Positions 23,700 through 30,791 of a stretch of 64,000 bases of DNA are shown here, in pieces. This stretch comes from Hyphomicrobiales bacterium (lineage in GTDB: Bacteria > Pseudomonadota > Alphaproteobacteria > Rhizobiales > Ancalomicrobiaceae), in NCBI GenBank assembly GCA_021286855.1, contig JAJTBO010000009.1, forward strand, positions 60,652-124,651, read 5' to 3'. The position numbers and the translations under genes were made by a program. Under the pieces are notes generated by a model. It was not told where the DNA came from. It saw nothing but the letters and a program-made list of their open reading frames with translations, and made no database searches. Each line of letters begins with the position of its first letter. The first letter of the stretch is position 1.

Positions 23700-24608
23700 T
23701 CAGGGCTTCTGGAAGGTGAGCGAGGCCCATTCCTTGATCGAACGGCGAGATACGAGGCGCAAGCCCCGCGCCCGATAGGCGCTCTCGAGACGGGCCTGCT
23801 CGCCGATCCTCAGTCCGGCGACGACGAGGAAGCCGCCCGGCGCGATCAGGGGGACGAGCGGCCCGGCCAGCCGGCAGAGCGGGTCGGGCAAGATGTTGGC
23901 GAGGACCAGATCGAAGGGCGCGGCGGCGACGATGCGCCGGTCGGAAAGGCCGTCGGCGAGAAGAGCGCGGAAGCGGCGGTCGACGGCGTTGAGGCGGCGG
24001 TTGCGTTCGGCGGTCGCGACGGCATGCGGGGCGATGTCGGTGGCGAGCACGGGCGCGCCGGGCGCGAGGCGGGCGAGCGCGAGGCCGAGGATGCCGGTGC
24101 CCGTGCCGAGGTCGAGGACGGTCCTCGGCCGGGCGCATTTCAGGATCTCGTCGAGGCCGAGGAGGGAGAGCTGGGTCGAGGCGTGGTCGCCGGAGCCGAA
24201 GGCGGACGAGGCTTCGATCAGCACATCCTCGCGGCGCATCGTCTCGGGGCGATTGTGTTCGCCGAAGACGCGGAAGCGGCCGGCGCGGATCGGCGGCAGA
24301 TCGCCGACGCCGGTTTCGGCCCAGTCGGCGGCGGAGAGCGGCTTCAGCGTCGCGGTCGCCAAGACGGCGAGCGCGGCCTCGCGGGTGGCGACGCCGTCGG
24401 CTTCCAGGATGTCGGCGAGCGCCTCGGCGAGATCGGCCTCGTCGAGCGCTTCGGGGAACCAGGCCTCGACGCCCCAGGCGCCGTCGCCGTGATCGAAGGC
24501 GCCGGCCGCGTCGGCGAAGGCGAAGACGATCTCGCCCTCGCCCAGCGCATCGGCGATGCGGGTGGCGAAGGAGCGGGTGGTGGTCAGACGATAGACGTGG
24601 GCCGGCAT
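23700..24608 (-). CDS. PrmA-like methyltransferase, divergent second copy
   Basis: 302 aa paralogue of the following gene in the same operon. It keeps the fold and SAM motifs (VLDLGTGTGILGLALARL, ATDIAPHAVATAERNRRLNA) and the DLVLANILPDPL motif. The PrmA substrate loop is altered to SSAFGSGDHASTQLSLLGLDE. The N-terminal domain (about 110 residues) is only weakly like the L11-binding domain of PrmA. It may methylate a different protein or have partly shared function. Start MPAHVYRLTTTRSFATRIAD at 24608 fits the paralogue N-terminus. Confidence 0.85.
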   Translation of the reverse strand: MPAHVYRLTTTRSFATRIADALGEGEIVFAFADAAGAFDHGDGAWGVEAWFPEALDEADLAEALADILEADGVATREAALAVLATATLKPLSAADWAETGVGDLPPIRAGRFRVFGEHNRPETMRREDVLIEASSAFGSGDHASTQLSLLGLDEILKCARPRTVLDLGTGTGILGLALARLAPGAPVLATDIAPHAVATAERNRRLNAVDRRFRALLADGLSDRRIVAAAPFDLVLANILPDPLCRLAGPLVPLIAPGGFLVVAGLRIGEQARLESAYRARGLRLVSRRSIKEWASLTFQKP

Positions 24609-24739
24609 GGGCTGCGGGATAGCACGGCGTGGACGGGCTGTCGCCTGCGGCCGTCGGTCATGAAAGCGTCTCGCCGCCTTCATACTTTCTTCATCATTCG
24701 CGTATTGAATGAGGGCATGGAGATCCGGATGGCGCGTTG

Positions 24740-24868
24740 CCGGAGGGTCTCGGGGAACCTCCCGACTTTTCGGGCCGACCACGGATGTACTGGCGGGCGA
24801 AGAAACGGTCGAGGTGAACCTCAGGAAGCCCCGGTTGCGAGACGAGCGTCTCACCTCCGGGGTTTTTT
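24740..24868 (+). ncRNA. Candidate structured RNA with intrinsic terminator
   Basis: The 3' end is a strong terminator: CCCCGG (24829-24834), inner stem GAGAC/GTCTC with loop GAGC, CCGGGG (24857-24862), then TTTTTTG. The 5' segment CCGGAGG (24740) followed by GTCTC and GGGG is complementary to the CCTCCGG, GAGAC and CCCC of the 3' part. A long closing stem and the terminator hairpin are thus mutually exclusive. A third hairpin GAGG-TGAA-CCTC lies at 24811-24822. No downstream plus-strand gene follows for 700 bases, so a free RNA is likelier than an attenuator. It does not show SRP, 6S or RNase P signatures. Confidence 0.45.
24829..24868 (+). terminator. Intrinsic terminator of the candidate RNA
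   Basis: Stem CCCCGG/CCGGGG with internal GAGAC/GTCTC stem, followed by six T residues and, after a G, five more. It points away from the prmA genes and towards the convergent end of inhA. The plus-strand T-run shows that it ends a plus-strand transcript. Confidence 0.7.
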
Positions 24869-24915
24869 GTTTTTGGGCCGCGACTGCGCGCCCTCGGGCC
24901 GCTTCGGCCGCTTTC

Positions 24916-25581
24916 TCACCAATCCGCCAGGATCGCCTCGCGCTCGGCGCGGGACTTGGCCATGCGGCTCTTGGCGATTTCGACGATCTCCGGCGCGGCG
25001 GCCGAGGGGACGCCGTCGCCGAAGGGCGGCGCGGGAGCGTATTCGAGGGCGAGGCCGACGGTGCGGGCGGTGGTCTCGTCGAAGAGTTCGGCGAGCAGCG
25101 TCAGGCCGAAATCGATGCCGGAGGTGACGCCGCCGGCGGTGACGAGACGTCCGTCGCGCACGACGCGGGCCTCGACCGGCGTCGCGCCGAACTTCGGCAG
25201 GAAGTCCATCGCGTTCCAATGGGTGGTGGCGCGGCGGCCTTGGAGGAGGCCGGCGGCGCCGAGCACCAGCGAACCGGTGCAGACCGAGGTGACGAACCGG
25301 GCGCTCTCCGCCTGACGGCGCAGGAAGGCGAGGGTCTCCTCGTCGGTCAGGAGCGCGTTGACGCCGCCGCCGCCGGGCACGCAGACGACGTCGAAGGCCG
25401 GCGCATCCGCGAAAGTGACGGTCGGGGCGAGGACGAGGCCGGTCGCGGTGGCGACGGGTTGAAGCGTCTTCCAGACCAAATGGACCTCGGCGCCGGGGGC
25501 GGAGGCGAAGACCTCGTAGGGCCCGGTCAGGTCGAGTTGCTGGACGCCGGGAAAGAGCAGGAAGCCGATGTGGACGGTCAT
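24916..25581 (-). CDS. inhA: Isonitrile hydratase InhA-like, DJ-1/PfpI superfamily
   Basis: 221 aa protein closely resembling Pseudomonas isonitrile hydratase, which converts isonitriles to N-formamides. The N-terminus VHIGFLLFPGVQQLDLTGP puts Asp at position 17, and the nucleophile elbow FVTSVCTGSLVLGAAGLL puts Cys at 101 followed by Thr102. These are the residues used in the characterised enzyme. RATTHWNAMDFLPKFGA and LEYAPAPPF are also shared. Divergently transcribed from a GlxA-type regulator 33 bases away, which suggests that regulator controls it. Confidence 0.85.
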   Translation of the reverse strand: MTVHIGFLLFPGVQQLDLTGPYEVFASAPGAEVHLVWKTLQPVATATGLVLAPTVTFADAPAFDVVCVPGGGGVNALLTDEETLAFLRRQAESARFVTSVCTGSLVLGAAGLLQGRRATTHWNAMDFLPKFGATPVEARVVRDGRLVTAGGVTSGIDFGLTLLAELFDETTARTVGLALEYAPAPPFGDGVPSAAAPEIVEIAKSRMAKSRAEREAILADW

Positions 25582-25614
25582 GGGGGAACTCCGGGTTGAC
25601 GCGCCGGAGGCTAG

Positions 25615-26619
25615 ATGATCCTGTCTTGGCTGGATCGCCAATCAGCCCACGGTTTCGGCCAAATGCGTCGACGGATCGAAATCCTCGCCTACCCGGACGT
25701 TCAGCTTCTCGACGTCGCAGGTCCCTTGCAGGTCTTCGCCTCGGCCAACGACGGGGCGCGGGCGGCGGGCAAGACGCCGCCCTACGCTCCGGTGGTGGTG
25801 GCGGCCGAACCGCGCGTCGTCACCTCGTCGGGGTTGGCGCTGGAGGCGGAGCGGCTGCCGGCGGTCGACGCGGCGCTCGACACGCTGATCGTCGCCGGCG
25901 GCTTCGGCGTCTACGGGGCGTGCGAGGACGCGGCGCTGGTCGACTGGATCTGCGAGCGGGCGAAGGCGGCGCGGCGGGTCGCTTCGGTGTGTTCGGGGGC
26001 GTTCCTGCTCGCCGAGACCGGGCTCCTCGACGGGCGGCGGGCGGTGACGCACTGGCATCGCTGCGAGGCGTTCCGCAAGAGGTATCCGCAGGTGCGGTTG
26101 GAGCCCGATCCGATCTTCGTGCGCGACGGCGACGTCTGGACCTCGGCCGGGGTGACGGCGGGGATCGATCTGGCGCTGGCCTTGGTCGAAGACGATCTCG
26201 GCCGGGCGACGGCGCTCGCGGTGGCGCGGCAGCTGGTCGTCTTTCTGAAGCGGCCGGGCGGGCAGTCGCAGTTCAGCACGGCGCTGGAGCTGCAGGACGG
26301 CGAGGGGCGGTTCGACGATCTCAACGCCTGGATCGTCGCCCATCTCGATCGGCCGTTGACGCTTTCCGATCTCGCCGATCGGGTCGGCATGAGCGTGCGC
26401 AGCTTCTCGCGCCACTATCTCGCCGCGACCGGACGGACGCCGGCCCGCGCCGTCGAGGAGCTCCGGCTCGAAGCGGCGCGGCGGATGCTCGAGGAGGGGC
26501 GGGCGATCGGGCGGATCGTCGGGCGCTGCGGCTTCGGCAGCGAAGAGACGCTGCGCCGCGCCTTCCAACGCCGCTTCGGCGTCGCGCCGCAGGCCTATCG
26601 CGAGCGGTTTTCGGCCTGA
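25615..26619 (+). CDS. GlxA-type AraC-family transcription regulator with DJ-1-like sensor domain
   Basis: N-terminal DJ-1/PfpI-like domain (RIEILAYPDVQLLDVAGPLQVF; VASVCSGAFLLAETGLLDGRRAVTHW, keeping the Cys elbow) and C-terminal AraC double helix-turn-helix (LTLSDLADRVGMSVRSFSRHYLAATG; IGRIVGRCGFGSEETLRRAFQRRFGVAP). ATG at 25615 has GGAGG four bases upstream. An in-frame ATG at 25663 would give MRRRIEILAYP, closer to the usual family start. Regulator and inhA share the same ligand-domain fold and are divergent. A TTGGC-N6-GCCAA repeat lies in the first codons of the longer form. Confidence 0.88.
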   Translation: MILSWLDRQSAHGFGQMRRRIEILAYPDVQLLDVAGPLQVFASANDGARAAGKTPPYAPVVVAAEPRVVTSSGLALEAERLPAVDAALDTLIVAGGFGVYGACEDAALVDWICERAKAARRVASVCSGAFLLAETGLLDGRRAVTHWHRCEAFRKRYPQVRLEPDPIFVRDGDVWTSAGVTAGIDLALALVEDDLGRATALAVARQLVVFLKRPGGQSQFSTALELQDGEGRFDDLNAWIVAHLDRPLTLSDLADRVGMSVRSFSRHYLAATGRTPARAVEELRLEAARRMLEEGRAIGRIVGRCGFGSEETLRRAFQRRFGVAPQAYRERFSA

Positions 26620-26629
26620 TCGCGGGGGG

Positions 26630-27127
26630 TCAAGGCGATCCGTCCGCGGTCGAAGCCGTGGCCTTGCGACGCGCGGCGCGCGGCGGCTTTTCCGGCGCGT
26701 CGGCGGCGAGCGCGGTCACCACCTTTTCCAGGAGCGAGAGGAAGATGTCCCGCTCGGACGGGGCGAGGTCGGCGAGCGCGAGGGCGTTCACCTCGTCGGT
26801 CGCCCGGCGCACGGCGTCGACGTCGGCGAGCGCGGTCTCGGTCAGGGAGACGAGCGAGCTGCGGCCGTCGGCGGGATCGGGGGCGCGCCTGATCAGGCCG
26901 TCGCGCTCCATCCGGGCGAGCGTCGCCGCCATGGTCGGCTGCTCGACGGCGGCGGCGGCGGCGAGATCCTTCTGGGTCCGCGCCGCGCCGTCGGCGAGCG
27001 CGAAGAACACCGGCAGATGCGCCGAGGAGAGGCCGCGCGCCTTCAGCCGCCGCTCGATCGCGACGGCGAACAGGCGGGCGGCCCAGTTGGTCATGTAGCC
27101 GGCGGAGAGCGTGCGTTCGAGGGGCAT
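26630..27127 (-). CDS. MarR-family transcription regulator
   Basis: 165 aa winged-helix regulator. Residues 15-140 follow the MarR layout: dimerisation helix (MTNWAARLFAVAIERRLKARGLSSAHLPVFFALAD), recognition region (TQKDLAAAAAVEQPTMAATLARMERDGLIRR) and wing (APDPADGRSSLVSLTETAL). The C-terminal tail is Arg/Ala-rich. Divergent from a small membrane protein, with a perfect palindrome in the 69-base gap. It therefore probably represses itself and its neighbour. Inducer unknown. Confidence 0.93.
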   Translation of the reverse strand: MPLERTLSAGYMTNWAARLFAVAIERRLKARGLSSAHLPVFFALADGAARTQKDLAAAAAVEQPTMAATLARMERDGLIRRAPDPADGRSSLVSLTETALADVDAVRRATDEVNALALADLAPSERDIFLSLLEKVVTALAADAPEKPPRAARRKATASTADGSP

Positions 27128-27154
27128 GGTCGGCTTGCGGTCTCGCGAGGAATG

Positions 27155-27178
27155 ATTTACATAGCTTACTATGTAAAT
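27155..27178. promoter_or_regulatory. Palindromic operator, probable MarR site
   Basis: Perfect inverted repeat with arms ATTTACATAG and CTATGTAAAT separated by CTTA. It is centred between the divergent marR gene (start 27127) and membrane-protein gene (start 27197). Its AT-rich sequence stands out from the surroundings and could overlap both promoters. The size and TTAC-rich arms fit a MarR dimer site. Confidence 0.8.
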
Positions 27179-27196
27179 CGATGACGGAGAGTCCTC

Positions 27197-27670
27197 ATGA
27201 TATCCCGAGACGCGTTGCGCTCCATCCATGCGGCGGCCGGTTTCGTCGGCCTCGCCACGATCGCGGTCTTCATGACGTCGACGGTGGCGGTCGAGGCGAT
27301 GGGAGATCCCGCGACGATCGCCGTCGCCAAACGGGCGATCGCCTGGGGGCTTCTGCTGCTGATCCCGGCGCTGGCGGCGGCGGGCGGGTCGGGCTTTCGG
27401 CTCTCCGGCGGGGCGAAGGCGGGCGCCGCCGCCGTGAAGGCGAAGCGGATGCGGATCGTCGCGGCGAACGGGCTGGTCGTGCTCGTCCCGGCGGCGCTGT
27501 TCCTGGCGACTCGCGCGACGGCAGGGGCCTTCGACGGCCTCTTCACCGCCGTGCAGGCGATCGAACTCGCCGCCGGGGCGACGAACCTCACCCTGCTCAC
27601 GCTCAACCTGCGCGACGGTCTCGCGATGGCGGCGAAGCGCAAGAGCCGCCGTCCGGTCGAGGCCTCGTGA
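27197..27670 (+). CDS. Small integral membrane protein under MarR control
   Basis: 157 aa with four likely membrane helices: about residues 12-32 (AAGFVGLATIAVFMTSTVAVEA), 45-62 (IAWGLLLLIPALAAAGG), 87-105 (IVAANGLVVLVPAALFLAT) and 112-135. Short basic loops suggest cytoplasmic connections, and the tail is basic (AAKRKSRRPVEAS). Start MISRDALRSIHAAAG is 19 bases after the palindromic operator. Family not recognised with certainty. The partner regulator suggests an inducible envelope or stress function, which is inference only. Confidence 0.75.
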   Translation: MISRDALRSIHAAAGFVGLATIAVFMTSTVAVEAMGDPATIAVAKRAIAWGLLLLIPALAAAGGSGFRLSGGAKAGAAAVKAKRMRIVAANGLVVLVPAALFLATRATAGAFDGLFTAVQAIELAAGATNLTLLTLNLRDGLAMAAKRKSRRPVEAS

Positions 27671-27693
27671 GGCGGGCTGGCGGCGGCGCGCAT

Positions 27694-30402
27694 TCACGCC
27701 GTCGCGGTGACGAAGCCGTCGAGCACCCGCTTGCGTCCGGCGCGGTCGAAATCGATCGAGAGCTTCTCACCCTCGATCTCGACCACCGTGCCGTTGCCGA
27801 ACTTCTGGTGGAAGACGCGGTCGCCGATCGCGAACTTCGACGGGGTCGCGGTCACCGACTTGGCGATCAGCGCGCCCTCGATGACCTTGACGTGTTTCTC
27901 GCGCAGCGGGTTGCCCCAACGGTCGCGGGCCGGCGATCGCTCGAAGCGCTCGACCTCGGGGCGCCAGCGCGATCCGCTCTCCTCGAAGCCCTGCGGCCCG
28001 TTGCGGCCCTGCGCCTCGCCGAAGCGGCCGCGGGTCGCGCCGCCCCAGTTGCGGTCGGTCGCGCCGCGGTCCTCGTCGGCGTGATCGCTCGCCTGCGAGC
28101 CCCATCCGCCGGCGATGCGGCCCTGCTTCTGCGCCTGCGCCCGCTGCCAGCCGGGCGTCGCGTAGGTCGAGCCGAAGGGCTCGGCCTGGTCGAAGCGCGA
28201 GCGGCCGTAGCCGCCGTAGGAGGAGCCGCTCTCGCGGATCTCGACGTGTGGTTCGGGCAGTTCGTCGAGAAAGCGCGAAGGGATCGACGAATTCCAGGTT
28301 CCGTGGATGCGGCGGTTCGAGGCGAACCACAGCCAGGCGCGTTTCTTCGCCCGTGTGATGCCGACGTAAGCCAGCCGCCGTTCCTCCTCGAGGCCGGCGC
28401 GGCCGCCTTCGTCGAGCGCCCGCTGGTGCGGGAAGAGACCCTCCTCCCAGCCGGGCAGGAAGACGTGTTCGAACTCCAGGCCTTTGGCGGAGTGCAGCGT
28501 CATCAGATTGACCGCTTCGACCGACTGGTCGTTGTCGGTGTCCATGACCAGGGCGACGTGTTCGAGGAAGGCGGGGAGGCTCTCGTAGTCCTCCATCGCC
28601 TTGATCAGTTCCTTGAGGTTTTCCAGCCGCCCGGGCGCTTCGGCCGACTTGTCGTTCTGCCACATCTCGGTGTAGCCGGCCTCGTCGAGGATCAGGCCGG
28701 CGAGTTCGCCGTGCGGCAGGGCGTCGAGCTGGTCGCGCCAGCGGGCGAAGCTCTGGACGAGGCTCTTCAGCGTGCCGCGCACCTTCGGCTTCAGTTCCTC
28801 GGTCTCGACGATGCGGGAGGCGGCCTCGAGCAGCGGCACGCCTTGGGCGCGGGCGAGCGCGTGGACCAGTTGCAGGGTGGCGTCGCCGAGGCCCCGTTTC
28901 GGCGTGTTGACGATGCGCTCGAAGGCGAGATCGTCGGCCGGCTGCGCCACCACCCGGAAATAGGCCATGGCGTCGCGGATCTCCATGCGCTCGTAGAAGC
29001 GCGGGCCGCCGACGACGCGATAAGGCAGTCCCAAGGTGACGAAGCGGTCTTCGAACTCGCGCATCTGGAAGGAGGCGCGGACCAGAATGGCGATCTCGTC
29101 GAGCCGCACGCCCTTCCTCTGCAAGCCCTCGATCTCGTCGCCGATCGAGCGGGCCTCTTCCTCCGAATCCCAGGCGTTGGCGACGAGCAGCTTCTCGGCG
29201 TCGGGATCGTCCTGCTCGGTGAAGAGCGTCTTGCCGAGCCGACCCTCGTTGTGGGCGATGAGGTGGGAGGCGCTGGCGAGAATATGGGTGGTGGAGCGGT
29301 AGTTGCGCTCGAGGCGGATCACCAGGGCGCCGGGGAAATCGTGTTCGAAGCGCAGGATGTTGTCGACCTCGGCGCCGCGCCAGCCGTAGATCGACTGGTC
29401 GTCGTCGCCGACGCAGCAGACGTTCTTGGTGCCGACCGCGAGCAGGCGCAGCCAGAGATATTGGCAGACGTTGGTGTCCTGATACTCGTCGACCAGGATG
29501 TAGCGGAAGCGGCGCTGCCAATCGGCGAGCACGTCCGGGCGATCGCGCCAGATCCGGATGACGTGCAGCAGCAGGTCGCCGAAGTCGCAGGCGTTGAGCG
29601 TCAAGAGGCGGCTCTGATAGGCGCGGTAGAGCTCGACGCCCTTGCCATTGGCGAAGGCGCGGGCCTCCAGCGGCGGCACCTGATCGGGGGTGAGCCCCTT
29701 GTTCTTCCAGCCGTCCATGAAGGCGGCGAACTGGCGGGCCGGCCAGCGCTTCTCGTCGACGCCCTCGGCCTGGATCACCTGTTTGATCAGGCGGATCTGG
29801 TCGTCCATGTCGAGGATGGTGAAGTCGGAGCGAAGCCCCACCAGCTCGGCGTGGCGGCGCAGGATGCGCGTGCCGATGGCGTGGAAGGTGCCGAGCCAGG
29901 GCATGCCCTCGACCCGCTCGCCGACGAGCCGGCCGATGCGCTCCTTCATCTCGCGCGCCGCCTTGTTGGTGAAGGTGACGGCGAGGATCTCGCCCGGCCG
30001 CGCCCGGCCGGTCGCGAGGATGTGGGCGATGCGGGTGGTCAGCACCCGCGTCTTGCCGGTGCCGGCGCCGGCGAGCACCAGGACCGGGCCCTCGGTCGCC
30101 TCGATCGCCTGACGCTGCTCGGGATTGAGGCCGTCGAAGAAGGCGGCGGAGGGGGCGGCGAAATTGGCGGCGGCGGCGCGAGCTGCGATGCCGCCCGGTT
30201 TCATCGATGGCGCATCCGGGGACGCGCGGTGCGCGACGCCACCGACGCGGGGTGCGGACGCCTCGTCCCAGGCGCGGGCGGGGCCGCCGGGCATGGGGAT
30301 CGGGCAATCGTCGTCGTCAGCGGGAGCAGGGTGCGGCGCGGCGGGGCGCGGCGTCCAGCCGGGCGAAAAGGGATCGTCGTCGCGGTCGAAACCGTTGGTC
30401 AT
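27694..30402 (-). CDS. UvrD/PcrA-type ATP-dependent DNA helicase
   Basis: 902 aa SF1A helicase. A low-complexity N-terminal extension of about 90 residues precedes the Q-motif GLNPEQRQAIEA, Walker A AGAGTGKT (111-118), FTNKAAREMKERI (Ia), ILVDEYQDTN (II), VGDDDQSIYGWRGA (III), RLERNYRSTT (IV), VNLMTLHSAKGLEFEHVF (V) and RLAYVGITRAKKRAWL (VI). The C-terminus has a disordered Gly/Arg stretch and a Tudor-like end (IGDRVFHQKFGNGTVVEIEG) typical of PcrA/UvrD. Acts in nucleotide-excision or mismatch repair and in removing RecA. Could be annotated uvrD or pcrA; the family level is certain. Confidence 0.93.
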   Translation of the reverse strand: MTNGFDRDDDPFSPGWTPRPAAPHPAPADDDDCPIPMPGGPARAWDEASAPRVGGVAHRASPDAPSMKPGGIAARAAAANFAAPSAAFFDGLNPEQRQAIEATEGPVLVLAGAGTGKTRVLTTRIAHILATGRARPGEILAVTFTNKAAREMKERIGRLVGERVEGMPWLGTFHAIGTRILRRHAELVGLRSDFTILDMDDQIRLIKQVIQAEGVDEKRWPARQFAAFMDGWKNKGLTPDQVPPLEARAFANGKGVELYRAYQSRLLTLNACDFGDLLLHVIRIWRDRPDVLADWQRRFRYILVDEYQDTNVCQYLWLRLLAVGTKNVCCVGDDDQSIYGWRGAEVDNILRFEHDFPGALVIRLERNYRSTTHILASASHLIAHNEGRLGKTLFTEQDDPDAEKLLVANAWDSEEEARSIGDEIEGLQRKGVRLDEIAILVRASFQMREFEDRFVTLGLPYRVVGGPRFYERMEIRDAMAYFRVVAQPADDLAFERIVNTPKRGLGDATLQLVHALARAQGVPLLEAASRIVETEELKPKVRGTLKSLVQSFARWRDQLDALPHGELAGLILDEAGYTEMWQNDKSAEAPGRLENLKELIKAMEDYESLPAFLEHVALVMDTDNDQSVEAVNLMTLHSAKGLEFEHVFLPGWEEGLFPHQRALDEGGRAGLEEERRLAYVGITRAKKRAWLWFASNRRIHGTWNSSIPSRFLDELPEPHVEIRESGSSYGGYGRSRFDQAEPFGSTYATPGWQRAQAQKQGRIAGGWGSQASDHADEDRGATDRNWGGATRGRFGEAQGRNGPQGFEESGSRWRPEVERFERSPARDRWGNPLREKHVKVIEGALIAKSVTATPSKFAIGDRVFHQKFGNGTVVEIEGEKLSIDFDRAGRKRVLDGFVTATA

Positions 30403-30557
30403 GCGTTCTCGAGTCTCGGAATGGGGCGATCGAGCGGCCCGGCCGCGATCGTGATTCTCTGTTCGTTCACTGGGCACGATATCACGGATATGGGCGCGAG
30501 GAGGGCGGTGGGGAAGGGGGCGCCAGGGATGGAAATGAACGGCTGCTCCGCACTCCC

Positions 30558-30580
30558 CCTTCTCCCGCGAGGGGAGAAGG
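30558..30580. repeat. Short GC hairpin (CCTTCTCCC-type), second copy
   Basis: Perfect stem CCTTCTCCC / GGGAGAAGG with loop GCGAG. Same element type as at 14562-14584, about 16 kb away, which supports a dispersed family rather than a gene-specific terminator. Confidence 0.6.
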
Positions 30581-30603
30581 AAGGGGCGCGCCGCCGCTCC
30601 GGC

Positions 30604-30733
30604 CGTCATCCCCGGCGCGCCGCAGGCGCGGGAAGGGGATCCATCGGCGGAGCCCGGCTGGTGGCCCTTCGTTTTCGACCCGCCGCCGCCCTAGATCCCC
30701 TTCCCCTCCGCTTCGCTCCGGCCGGGGATGACG
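30604..30733. repeat. Inverted pair of dispersed palindromic elements
   Basis: Left arm (30604-30651) starts GTCATCCCCGGCGCGCC and continues GGGAAGGGGATCCATCGGCGG. Right arm (30680-30733) is close to its reverse complement, with GATCCCCTTCCC and CGGCCGGGGATGAC. The arms match at both ends and differ in the middle, as expected for two separate copies of one element in opposite orientation. Confidence 0.7.
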
Positions 30734-30791
30734 GTCGAAGGGCGCGCGACATGCTTGCGCCCGGCGGAGGACTCGCGCGAGGATCGCCGCC

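Larger units (their letters stand above)
30403..30791. other. Gap between helicase and pentapeptide gene, repeat-rich
   Basis: 389 bases without a gene. It contains the helicase promoter side (30403-30500, with AT-richer ATCGTGATTCTCTGTTCGTT), one short hairpin and one inverted-pair repeat element, listed separately. No frame with a ribosome-binding site was found. Confidence 0.5.

Noticed and set aside
24740..24868. 4.5S SRP RNA, 6S RNA, FMN or TPP riboswitch
   Set aside because: The SRP GGTCAGG...GGAAGG motif and the known riboswitch core motifs are absent; only generic hairpins and a terminator are visible.
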